From contig CM064866.1 of the NCBI GenBank assembly GCA_032719365.1, positions 8,971,781 through 9,035,780 of the forward strand: a DNA stretch of 64,000 bases, written 5' to 3'. Below are positions 1 through 10,441 of the stretch, one piece after another. This stretch comes from Prinsepia uniflora (taxonomy: Eukaryota > Streptophyta > Magnoliopsida > Rosales > Rosaceae). Made by a program: the position numbers and the translations under genes. Numbering within the stretch: the first letter of the stretch is position 1; the number at the start of each line of letters is the position of its first letter. Below the pieces are notes generated by a model, which made no database searches, was not told where the DNA came from, and was given only the letters and a program-made list of their open reading frames with translations.

Positions 1-267
1 GGGAGTTTACGTACAAGGTTATATGTATTTTTAGTGACCCCTGGTTTTTACTTTAACAAACGAAGCCGCTCCAGAGACTTCTGAGGTGCGCACAACTCAA
101 AAGTGAGCTATCAGTTGGAGTGTGAGTGGACTATTTGTTTATTAAAATATGATGCACACATATTATATATTTGTATGGTTTTATTGCATGATTTGGTTTG
201 CAATGGTTTGAATATATGATTCTAAATACTTTTGGATAATTTCCTAATTTTAAAATATATATATATA
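1..267 (+). repeat. Left part of an old long LTR, cut by the window edge
   Basis: This stretch has no coding potential. It contains the GTGAGTGGAC motif near 127 that recurs before the R/U5-like part of every long LTR in this window, so I read it as part of a plus-sense LTR. It continues at 13242 after the Tekay-like element. The junction is an AT dinucleotide run in which the element inserted. The LTR start lies outside the window, so family identity is inferred. Confidence 0.45.
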
Positions 268-719
268 TGACAGGACCCGCCCCGATCCCACAGGGACCAC
301 AGGGGGACGTGCCCTGCTCCCGTCTGACACCCAATAATTCATACCAATTTTAACCTCAAAACATCAAATGCATAAATAACCAAATTAAAGTCATACATCA
401 AATCCGAATTAAACGAATGTCAGACAAGGGATGAAAACCAAAATTACAAGATGCGAGCACGACTCTAAAGTAAACCTGCGGGTACACCGCCCAACAGGGG
501 ATCAGGTACGCAGAATGTAGATCTACGCCTCAGCCTCAGGTTCCTCCTCTACCTCAGTTTCCCGACCTGGAGGGGTTATCAAAACATTAAGGGTGAGTGG
601 ACCGAAACTCAAGTTTATGAAATCGTTTGATAATTAAAACATATAATTTACCCCTCCGTTTTCCGAACATGCGTGCATCATCATTAAAAATCATAAATAA
701 TATAATATGAATCATAAGG
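268..719 (-). repeat. 3' LTR of the Tekay-like element, distal part (U5 side)
   Basis: By eye identical to 10442-10893 in the 5' LTR. It ends at the target duplication TAAGG (715-719), where the inverted solo LTR landed, and resumes at 3505. Confidence 0.9.
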
Positions 720-3504
720 TGTAACACCCCGGAAATTCGAGGATTCTCATTTTGTAATTTAATGTGTGATTTGACGATTTTACCCTTGTGAATGGTATGG
801 TCAAATTATTGACTTTTTGATTGATGAACTAAATGGACTTTGACCTATGACCGTGACGTAGTTCGGGACGTCACGAGTTCATAGACAGGTGGCACGTCCG
901 ATTCGGACGATCAGGGTGAAAGTTATGGCTATCGGAAGTTCAGGGGCATTACCGTAATTTGGACTTCCGGGGGAAAATGTTGACTTTTCTTTCGACAACT
1001 AATTTTCAGTTGACTCAAGGACCGTTGGGTAGGCCTCGACGTCCTGAGTCCGTAGACAGGCGGCACGCCGAAATCGGACTTCGTACGAGGAAGTTATGGT
1101 CAGAAACGTGAATTCGGGAAGTTCGTGTCTCGGTTTTCGTGTCGAATATTATATTCAGAAATTCTGATTGAAGGACACCTGGGGAGTGACAAGTGTCACT
1201 CACCCATTGGCTAGATTGGATCAGATCCACTATTGAATTAATTAACATTTGAATCAGCTTTAAATTTCAGCCTTTGGATTGAAAACCCCAGATTTGATCT
1301 CAGCCCTTGATCTGATCTGGAGATCAAATCTGAGCCGTCCATTTCCTTCCCTCCATTTCTTTATAATTCATACCCGCAGAGCACATTCAGCCATTTCGAT
1401 CCAACATTCCAGCAAACCATCCACTCTCTGTGTCTGTGTATTGGGGACTTGCCGGCGAGGCTGAACGGCGGCAGTGAGCACGGCGGAGGACGGCGGCGTG
1501 GGAGGAAGCAGGGGAACCCGAAACGGTTTCGAAACCAGATTTTTGGTAAATCCTTTTCCCACGTTCAATTTAGTCCATTATGATCCTAACCAACTCTAGG
1601 AACCTCCAGGAACTTACTGGAATCGATCTCGTGGCCGGTGGAGCTCAGGGAGGTAGCAAAACGGCGACGGGAGGCCAGGGCTGTTCTTCGAGGTAGGCCT
1701 TCGATTCAATCCGTTTTTCTCAAATTTAATTACGTGGAACTATTCTAGGATTTAAGGCGAGTAAATACGAATTGAAAGGAACCAAAATGATTCAGAAATG
1801 AAGGAATGGCAACCGGGTCATGATCGCGGGTCTGATCGACCCGAGTTGCAGGAAAACGGGTCAACCCGTCTGAGGACAGTGGTGCTGACGTGGCACCCTG
1901 TCAGTCTGTCAGATGACGTGGACCAACCGTGAGCCGACACGTGTCACATGTCAGTGCACAGTCAGCACTGACATGTCAGTGACGTGGACCAGTCAGGGAC
2001 TGCCACGTGTCACTGACATGTCAGTGACGTGGACCAGTGCCGTGCTGACACGTGGCACATGTCAGATCTGACACGTGGTCTGACAGATCAGTGAGGTGGA
2101 CCAATCAGATGTTGACACGTGGCACCTGTCAGAGTCTGACATGTCAGACCTGACAGCTGTCAGATGACGTCAGCATGACGTCATGCTGACGTCAGCAGTG
2201 ACGTCAGCGATGACGTCAGCAGGACTGTTCCACCGTTGACCGCCGCGTTGACCGGCGCGTGGGGGCGCGTGTGAACAGTGTTTCTGGTGGGACCACCACC
2301 ATTCTTTAGGTTTCGACGATCCGAATCCAATGGCGGTGGTTTCGGGTCGATCGGAGATCATTAAGTTGGTCAAAATAAGGTTTATTGCCTTGGGAAGCGC
2401 GTTCGGGCGGCTTTCCCGGGTCGGTTTCGACCTAGGCTTTCATGGTTGAATGTTGGGGGTTTAATTTGACCTTTACGAATACTTGGACTTGACAGGGATT
2501 GTACATTTGTACCAGGACGAGGGTATACGTTCGGTTTCTAGCAGGATTGTACTGTGAGTGGGCCATTTTCTTAAACCCTTGTGTGCATAAATGTTTTCTG
2601 GTTTTATTATACTTATTCACATGCTAAAACAATGATGGTTTTGATGATATGGAAAATGTGGTTATGGCACGTTTCACGGTATTTGGGCTTGAGACCCGTT
2701 TGATGAAACTTAATGATTGATTCGGTATATATATGTTTTGTATGTGGATATCAATAAAATGTATTTAGTACTGCACTGTATAGATCCTTCCATATTATAT
2801 TGTCTCCTCCGGATGAGGTACCCCGGAGAGGTCACGGACGTCTAGTACGTCCAGCGTCTATGACGCTAAGCATCGGGGATGCTGTACCCGAACGGGGTTC
2901 GGGGATTGAACTCGGAAATTGAGACCCGAGTGGCACGCGTAGCCTTGTGATTGTGACCTTATTGGACGTCAGGGACGTCAGACATCAGGGATGTCGGGAT
3001 TGGAGTGTATAGTGCAGCAACTAAAATTATGGTTATGGTTTTGCTATATGCCTTATGGTTCATATTATATGGTTTATGATTTTGGAATTATGGTGCACGC
3101 ATGTTTGGAAAACGGAGGGGTAAATTATATGTTTTACTTATCAAACGATTTCATAAACTTGTGTTTCGGTCCACTCACCCTTACTGTTTTGATAACCCCT
3201 CCAGGTCGGGAAACTGAGGTAGAGGAGGAACCAGAGGCTGAGGCATAGATCTACTTCTGCGTACCTGAACCCCTGCTGGGCGGTGTACCCGCAGGATTAC
3301 TTTAGAGTCGTGCTCGCAAATTTGTAATTTTGGATTATATCCCTTGTCTGACATTCGTTTAATTCGGATTTTATGTATGACCTTAATTTGGTTATTTATG
3401 CTTTTAAATGTTTTGAGGTTAAAATTGGTATGAATTATTGGGTGTCAGACGGGAGCAGGGCACGTCCCCTTGTGGTCCCTGTGGGATCGGGGCGGGTCCT
3501 GTCA
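720..3504 (+). mobile_element. Solo LTR of the same Tekay-like family, inverted inside the 3' LTR
   Basis: Starts TGTAACACC and ends CCTGTCA, flanked by a perfect 5-bp duplication TAAGG (715-719 and 3505-3509). Its 2785 bp correspond to the reverse complement of the interrupted 3' LTR, so it is a family member that inserted in opposite sense and then lost its internal region by LTR-LTR recombination. It carries the palindrome-rich TGACGT/ACGTG block (about 1870-2220) and the micro-hairpin array (2836-2995). The short reading frames inside it have no recognisable domain and should not be called genes. Confidence 0.93.
2836..2995 (+). repeat. Micro-hairpin array in the solo LTR
   Basis: Consecutive perfect short inverted repeats. 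Stem GGACGT/ACGTCC, loop ctagt (2836-2852). AGCGT/ACGCT, loop ctatg (2853-2867). AGCAT/ATGCT, loop cgggg (2869-2883). CCCGAA/TTCGGG, loop cgggg (2887-2903). Then GACGT/ACGTC, loop caggg (2965-2979) and GACAT/ATGTC, loop caggg (2981-2995). Units sit about 16 nt apart, and stems differ between units while staying complementary. Function unknown. Confidence 0.85.
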
Positions 3505-5853
3505 TAAGGCATGTAATAAAACCATAACCATAATTTTAGTTGCTGCACTATACACTCCAATCCCGACATCCCTGATGTCTGACGTCCCTGATGTCTGACG
3601 TCCCTGACGTCAATAAGGTCACAATCACAAGGCTACGCGTGCCACTCGGGGTCTCAATTCCGAGTTCAATCCCCGAACCCCGTTCGGGTACAGCATCCCC
3701 GATGCTTAGCGTCATAGACGCTGGACGTTCTAGACGTCCGTGACCTCTCCGGGGTACCTCATCCGGAGGAGACAGTATCATATGAATGGATCTATACAGT
3801 GCAGTACCAAATACATTTTATTGATATCCACATGCAAGCATATATATATATACATAGATAGAATCTGAACCAATCATTAAGTTCCATCGGACGGGTCTCA
3901 AGCCCAAATACCGTGAAACGTGCCATAACCATATTTTCCATACTATCAAAACCATTATTGTTTTTAGCATGTGAATAAGTATAATAAACCAGAAAACATT
4001 TATGCACGCAAGGGTTTAAGAAAATGGCCCACTCACAGTACAATCCTGCTAGAAACCGAACGTATACCCTCGTCCTGGTACAAATGTACAATCCCTGTCA
4101 AGTCCAAAGTATTCGTAAAGGTCAATACAAACCCCTAACATTCAACCATGAAAGCCTAGGCCGAAACCGGCCCGGGAAAGCCGCCCGAACGCGCTTCCCA
4201 AGGCAATAAACCTTAATTTGACCAACTTAATGATCTCCGATCGACCCGAAACCACCGCCGTTGGATCCGGATCGTCGAAACCTAAAGAATGGTGGTGGTC
4301 CCACCAGAAACACTGTTCACACGCGCCCCCACGCGTCGGTCAACGCGGCGGTCAACGCTGGAACAGTCATGCTGACGTCATCGCAGTGACGTCAGCATGA
4401 CGTCATCTGACAGCTGTCAGGTCTGACGTGTCAGACTCTGACAGGTGCCACGTGTCAACATCCGATTGGTCCACCTCGCTGATCTGTCAGGCCACGTGTC
4501 AGATCTGACATGTGCCACGTGTCAGCACGGCACTGGTCCACGTCACTGACATGTCAGTGACACGTGGCAGTCCCTGACTGGTCCACGTCACTGACATGTC
4601 AGTGCTGACTATGCACTGACATGTGACACGTGTCGGCTCACGGTTGGTCCACGTCACCTGACAGACTGACAGGGTGCCACGTCATCACCACTGTCCTCAG
4701 ACGGGTTGACCCGAAAACCTGCAACTCGGGTCGATCAGACCCGCGATCAAGACCCGGTCACCATTTCTTCCTTTCTCAATCATTTTCATTCCTTTTCATT
4801 CCTAGCTACTCGTCTGGATCCTAGGAAGGGTTCTATGGAATTAGAATTGAGAAAAACAGATAGGATCGAGGGCCTACCTCGAAGAACAGAACCGGCCTCC
4901 CGTCGCAGTTGTGTCACCGTCCTGAGCACCTCCGGCCACGAGTTCAATCTCAGTAGGTTCCTGGCAGTCCCTAGAGTCGATTAGGATCCATCAAAAACAA
5001 AACTAAACGTGGGAAATGGATTTACCAAAATCTGGGTTTGAAACCGCCACGGGTTTCCCTGATTCCTTCCTCGCCGCCGTCCTCCGCCATGGTCACTGCC
5101 GTCGCTCAGCCTTGCCAGTGAGTCCCCAATACGCAGACACAGAGAGTGGATGATTTTCTGGGATGTTTGATCGAAATGGACAGAATTTGCTCTGCGGGTA
5201 TGAAATATAAAGAAATGGAGGGAAAGAAACGGACGGTCCAGATTTGATCTCCATGATTAGATCAATGGCTCAGATTAGATCAGGGGTTTTCAATCCAAGG
5301 GCTGGAATTTAAAGCTGATTTAATTGCTATTTAATCTAATAGTGGATCTGATCCAATCTGGCCAATGGGTGAGTGACACTTGTCACTCACCAGGTGTCCT
5401 CCAATCAGATTTCCTGAATATAATATTCGACACGAAAACCGAGACACGAACCTCCCGAATTCACGTTTCTGACCATAACTTCCTCGTACGAAGTCCGATT
5501 TCGGCGTGCCGCCTGTCTACGGACTCAGGACGTCGAGGCCTACCCAACGGTCCTTGAGTCAACTGAAAATTGGTTGCCAAGAGAAAAGTCAACATTTTCA
5601 CCCCCAAAAGTCCAAATTACGGTAATACCCCTGAACTTCCGATAGTCATAACTTTTTCCCTGATCGTCCGAATTGGACGTGCCACCTGTCTATGAACTCG
5701 TGACGTCCCGAACTACGTCACGGTCATATGTCAAAGTCCGTTTAATTCATCAATCAAAAAGTCAACAATTGGCCATACCCATAACAAGGGTAAAAGCGTC
5801 AAATCACACATTAAATTACAATATTGGGATCCTCGAATTTCCGGGGTGTTACA
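3505..5853 (-). repeat. 3' LTR of the Tekay-like element, proximal part (U3 side)
   Basis: Continues the LTR after the nested insertion and ends at 5853 in the terminal TGTTACA (TGTAACA in sense). It matches 10894-13236 closely, with scattered substitutions and small indels. One indel is an extra micro-hairpin unit at 3565-3611. Hairpins at 3692-3739 mirror those in the solo LTR. 4370-4700 is a dense array of TGACGTCA, CACGTG and TGACATGTCA-type palindromes. Confidence 0.9.
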
Positions 5854-5854
5854 A

Positions 5855-5866
5855 CCTTCCCCCCTT
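5855..5866 (-). other. Polypurine tract of the Tekay-like element
   Basis: On the minus strand a purine run (AAGGGGGGAAGG) lies directly before the 3' LTR start. This is the expected primer position for plus-strand DNA synthesis. Confidence 0.75.
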
Positions 5867-5887
5867 AAGAAATTTCGTCCCGAAATT

Positions 5888-7046
5888 TCAAAGAAACAAA
5901 TGTGGAAATTGTTCTCGCATCTGAGCCTCGGGCTCCCATGTGGCTTCTTCCACATCCAGAGAATCTTCACGAGAGGGATCGTCTTCCGACGTAGTACCTT
6001 GTCCTTCCGATCCAAGATTTGTACTGGTTGTTCTTCAAAGCTCAAATCCTCCCGTAGTTCGACAGGTTGTTCCCCAAGTACATGAGAAGCATCACGTACG
6101 TACATCCGCAACATCGATACGTGGAAAACATCATGAACTCTAGATAGTTCTGGAGGTAGCGCCAATCTGTATGCAACTCTGCCAATTCTCTCCACGATCT
6201 CATATGGTCCGATAAAACGCGGACTCAGTTTCCCTCGTCGACCGAATCGGATAATCCCCTTCCACGGTGATAACTTCAGGAAGATGAAATCTCCCACTTC
6301 AAACTCCAAGTCTCGAATCCGTCGATCGGCATAACTTTTCTGGCGATCCTGTGCCACCTTCAATCTCTCCTTGATCACGCGAACAGTTTCCATGGTTAAG
6401 TCCATCATCTCCGGCCCTAAAGCCGCTCGCTCTCCTATCTTCGTCCAGCAGATAGGTGTCCTGCACTGTCGGCCATACAATGCCTCATAAGGTGCCATCC
6501 CGATGCTTGCCTGATAGCTGTTGTTGTAAGCGAATTCCATCAATGGCAAATGAGTATCCCAAGAGTCCTGAAATTGTAGTACACATGATCTCATCATGTC
6601 CTCCAGGGTCTGAATGGTTCTTTCAGACTGTCCATCGGTTTGTGGATGGAAAGCAGTACTGAAACGTAGGGTTGTTCCCAGAGTAGCTTGCAAACCCCGC
6701 CAGAACCTGGAAGTGAAACGCGGATCACGATCGATTCTGGCGTACCATGCAATCGTATGATTTCCTTCACAAACAATTGAGCCAGTCGATTAGGTTTATA
6801 GGTTTCCTGAACTGGCAGAAAATGGGCTGATTTGGTTAACCGATCCACGATCACCCATACTCCGTCCACTCCACTCTGAGTCCTCGGTAACTTAAAGACG
6901 AAGTCCATGGTGATGTGATCCCACTTCCACTCGGGAATCGGAAGTGGCTGCATAGCCCCATACGGTCTCTGCCGTTCCGCCTTAACCTGCTGACAGGTTA
7001 AGCATTTGCTCACGAACTCAGCAATATCCTTCTTCATTCCTGGCCA
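5888..7046 (-). pseudogene. Integrase with chromodomain-like tail, broken
   Basis: C-terminal third of the Tekay-like polyprotein. The HHCC zinc-binding region spans the boundary with the RT/RNase H frame (His residues before 7047, then CLTC near 6985), but an in-frame TAG at 7044-7046 replaces what is normally a Trp. The catalytic core begins with WDHITMDF, which holds the first Asp. Around 6724-6732 a short deletion shifts the frame and removes the region that normally holds the second catalytic Asp. The last acidic residue is in the SERTIQTLE block. The GPYEI and HVSMLR segments follow. Near 5956 another frameshift separates the chromodomain-like tail (VEEATWE ... PHLFL), which ends at a TGA at 5888-5890. 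The enzyme cannot be made from this copy. Confidence 0.9.
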
Positions 7047-9443
7047 CTAATAATGGTTCCGGAGGGTACGGTACATCTTTGTACCTCCCGGATGCATAGC
7101 ATAGGCCGAATTATGGGCCTCCTCAAGAATCTCGGCCCGTAACTCTGCCACTGCAGGTACACACAAACGGCCCAATTTCACAAGTGCTCCATCGTCCCGG
7201 ATGGTAAAATCCTGTCTCCCCTCCGCATCGACCTCAATTCTGTAAATACAGAGTATCGGATCCTGAAGTTGTGCCTCGATGATCCGATCAATCAGTACTG
7301 GTCGCACATGGAAGCTGGCCAACAAAGCTCCATGCTTATCCGTACCCAAGATAACTCCCGCCTTCCGGAGTTCCACCAGTAAGGGAAGATACACCATCCC
7401 CAGGTGTGCAACAGTTCCTGCTGATTTCCTGCTGAGTGCATCCGCCACCACATTGGCCTTACCCGGATGGTACTCGATCGTACAGTCATAGTCCTTCAGC
7501 AGCTCCAACCATCTCCGTTGTCTCATGTTAAGCTCCTTCTGAGTGAATAAGTATTTAAGACTCTGGTGGTCGGTGTATATCCGACACGTTGCGCCGAACA
7601 GATAATGTCTCCAGATCTTGAGAGCATGAACCACCGCTGCCAACTCTAAATCATGAGTAGGGTAGTTCAACTCGTGAGTCTTCAGCTGCCGGGATGCATA
7701 GGCGATAACCTTGCCAGTTTGCATCAACACGCAGCCCAGACCTTGCAGCGATGCATCACTGAAGACCACAAACTCTCCACTGTCATCCGGCAACGCAAGG
7801 ACAGGTGCAGTGGTCAATCGATCTTTCAACTCTTGAAAGCTCCGATCGCACTGCTCGTCCCAGATAAACTTTACTCCCTTCCGAGTCAAACGAGTCAATG
7901 GTGCAGTAATTTTGGAGAAACCCTCCACGAATCTCCGGTAGTAACCTGCTAACCCGACGAAACTCTGCACCTCGGTTACAGTTGTCGGTTTAGCCCAGTT
8001 GGTCACCGCTTCTGTTTTCTGGGGGTCCACGCAAATCCCATCCGTCGATATCACGTGTCCCAGAAAACCAATACTGCTTAGCCAAAACTGACACTTGCTC
8101 AGCTTGGCGTACAATTGTTCTTGTCTCAGCCTCTCCAAGACCAACCGTAGATGTTCTTCATGTGCACGGGCACTCCTCGAGTATACCAAAATATCATCGA
8201 TGAACACAATCACGAACTTATCCAGGTAGGGTCGGAACACCTGGTTCATTAGATCCATGAATGCTGCTGGAGCATTCGTCAAACCAAATGGCATAACAAG
8301 GAACTCGTAGTGTCCGTAACGGGTTCGAAAAGCAGTTTTCGGAATATCCTCCTCCGAAATCCTCAGTTGGTGATACCCAGACCGCAAATCAATTTTCGAG
8401 AAGCACTGAGCTCCCCGCAACTGGTCAAAAAGGTCATCGATCTTGGGTAGAGGATACTGGTTCCTCAGCGTCACCTTGTTGAGTTGTCGATAGTCAATAC
8501 ATAAACGAAGACTTCCTTCCTTCTTCTTCACGAACAACACCGGTGCTCCCCACGGTGAAGTACTCGGTCGGACATATCCCAAATCCACCAACTCCTGCAA
8601 TTGAGTCTTGAGTTCTCGTAACTCGGCCGGCGCCATCCGGTATGGTGCCTGGGATATAGGTCGGGTACCCGGGAGTAGTTCAATAGTAAACTCAATCTCC
8701 CGCGATGGTGGCAATCCAGGTAAGTCTTCCGGGAATACATCCGGAAACTCACAGACCACCGGTATTTCGTCGATAACCGGAGTATCGACCCGTTCCGACA
8801 CGACATGCGCCAGATAACCCTGGCATCCCTTCCGTAGAAGTTTGGTAGCAGTAAGTGACGAAATCACTTCAGGAGGCGAACCATCACGTTCCCCCTGAAA
8901 GATAACTTCCGGCAAACCCGGGCTCCGCAAAATCACTTGCTTACTACAGCAGTCGATGAGCGATCCGTGCTCCGACAGCCAATCCATCCCTAGGATTATA
9001 TCGAAGTCGTGGATATCCAGAATAATTAAGTCTGCTGGTAAATCCACATCCTCAATTCTTACCGGGCACCTTCGAATCACCTGATTCACAAGGTACACGA
9101 TACCCATCGGGGTGCCAACACCCATTTCGCAATCTAAGGCTGATACCACACAATCAAGCATACCAGCACAACTTTTCGAAATAAAAGAATGTGTAGCCCC
9201 CACATCCATTAATACACGTACAAGAAGGTTAAAGATATGTAGTGTACCTGTGACCACGCCTGGAGCAGTCCTCGCCTGCTGCTGGGTCATTGCAAAAACT
9301 TGGGCCCTCGGCCCTCCGTTCCGTCCGCGCCCAGGCGCGCCACGCCCAGCACCACGGTCACCTCCCTGACCGCGACCTCCATTAGTGTGGGAAGCCGTGC
9401 TCTGCACCACACTCGAGCCCCCAGCGTCGTTGTTCTTGGACAA
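7047..9443 (-). pseudogene. Protease, reverse transcriptase and RNase H of the Tekay-like element (one long open frame)
   Basis: About 800 codons remain open. Upstream in the same frame is the Gag zinc knuckle. The aspartic protease site reads D-V-G-A (residues 80-83 of this frame), where retropepsins normally have DSG or DTG, so the active site may be altered. Reverse transcriptase follows, with LCIDYRQLNKVT, the FSKIDLRSGYHQ block and the catalytic FIDDILVYS at 8178-8204. RNase H has the SDAS, ELAAVV and TDHQSL segments and ends with the DALSRK linker. The frame stops at the TAG at 7044-7046. It is part of the defective polyprotein, not a host gene; the nominal start is a TTG inside Gag-Pol. 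Confidence 0.92.
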
Positions 9444-10309
9444 CTGCGGGCAATCACAGGCATAGTGGCCCTCCTCTCCGCAAGCAAAACAAGTTACTGG
9501 CCTTGGCCTGTCCGAATGCCCGCCAGAAGCACCGCTCCAAGATGAGCGTTGCCCAGAGTTGTATCCAGATCCTCTGCCCTGAGAACCTCCACGTCGACCC
9601 GACCAGCCACGACCTTTGAAAGATGAGGGTGCCCCCCTGTAGCCCCCTCCCTTGTTGTTCTTATGGCCCGATGGGCCACGATGTGGGCGATCCTGACGTC
9701 GCCCCTCCCCCGAAGGTTGTCATGTCTGGTGTGCCGCCAGACTGGCCTCGACACGCACCGCTACGTCGACCATATCTCTCAGAGAAGCATGAGTGGTAGC
9801 AGTCACACTGGCCCGGATCTCCCCTCGGAGTCCAAGCTCAAACCGCTGGCATTTGTCCTCCTCCGTGCTTACGAATGAAGCAGCGAACCGGGAAAGTTTC
9901 CCGAAAGTTTGCTCGTAGTCCGCAACGGACATATCACCCTGCTCCAGTCGCAGGAATTCCGCCTCCCGCGCCGCGCGAAAGGATCGCGGGTAGTACTAGT
10001 CCAGAAATCTGGAACGGAAAGCTTCCCAAGTAGTGGTATGGACAGACCACCCAGACATTTCGAGTCCGTGCCACCACTGGTAGGCTCCTCCTTCCAGCAA
10101 GAAGGCCGCCAGAGTCACTCGTTCGCCCGGAGGGCAGTGCATCACCGAGAAGATCCTCTCCCACTTGGTGATCCAGTCGTGAGCATCCTCGGGGTTTGAT
10201 CCCCCGCAGAAAGGAGTGGCTCCCGTTGAGCCCTTTCAATGCTCGCGCATTCCATCTCTCTTTCTAGATCCTCGTCCGTTCGAGTATGAGGAATTCTCCT
10301 AGGAGGCAT
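9444..10309 (-). pseudogene. Gag of the Tekay-like element, broken
   Basis: The likely start is the ATG at 10307-10309 (MPPRR...). The retrotransposon Gag core (GAYQWW ... FRSRFLD ... YEQTFGKLSRFA) lies at 9720-10200. A CX2CX4HX4C zinc knuckle, which binds the RNA genome, lies at 9450-9491. Damage seen: one or two small indels near 10200-10245, a TAG at 9996-9998 and a TGA at 9720-9722. The TGA could be a CGA-to-TGA transition, as expected from deamination of methylated CpG. A Gly/Arg-rich linker joins the core to the zinc knuckle. Confidence 0.85.
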
Positions 10310-10426
10310 AACCAACTGTTAAGAGACATAGATCAGAAAACAATATTCTTAAAAATCGAAAAGTAACTAGTACTAATCGCTAGTCTAGCATGCTGACCAA
10401 TACCCTAGTACTGACCACAACCTAGT

Positions 10427-10438
10427 GCTCTGATACCA
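10427..10438 (-). other. Primer binding site, initiator tRNA-Met
   Basis: On the minus strand the sequence TGGTATCAGAGC lies three bases inside the 5' LTR. It is the standard complement of the plant initiator tRNA-Met 3' end. Confidence 0.93.
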
Positions 10439-10441
10439 AGC

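Noticed and set aside
2991..3248. 85-codon frame in the solo LTR
   Set aside because: It lies wholly within LTR sequence and spans the hairpin array and R-like region; no domain, and the other LTR copies do not keep the frame.
720..5853. Assembly artefact explaining the inverted LTRs
   Set aside because: The arms differ at many sites, and a perfect TAAGG duplication flanks the solo LTR, so a real insertion is the better explanation; long reads would still be the final proof.
9112..9545. Plus-strand frames opposite Gag-Pol
   Set aside because: Antisense shadows of the retrotransposon polyprotein; no domain.
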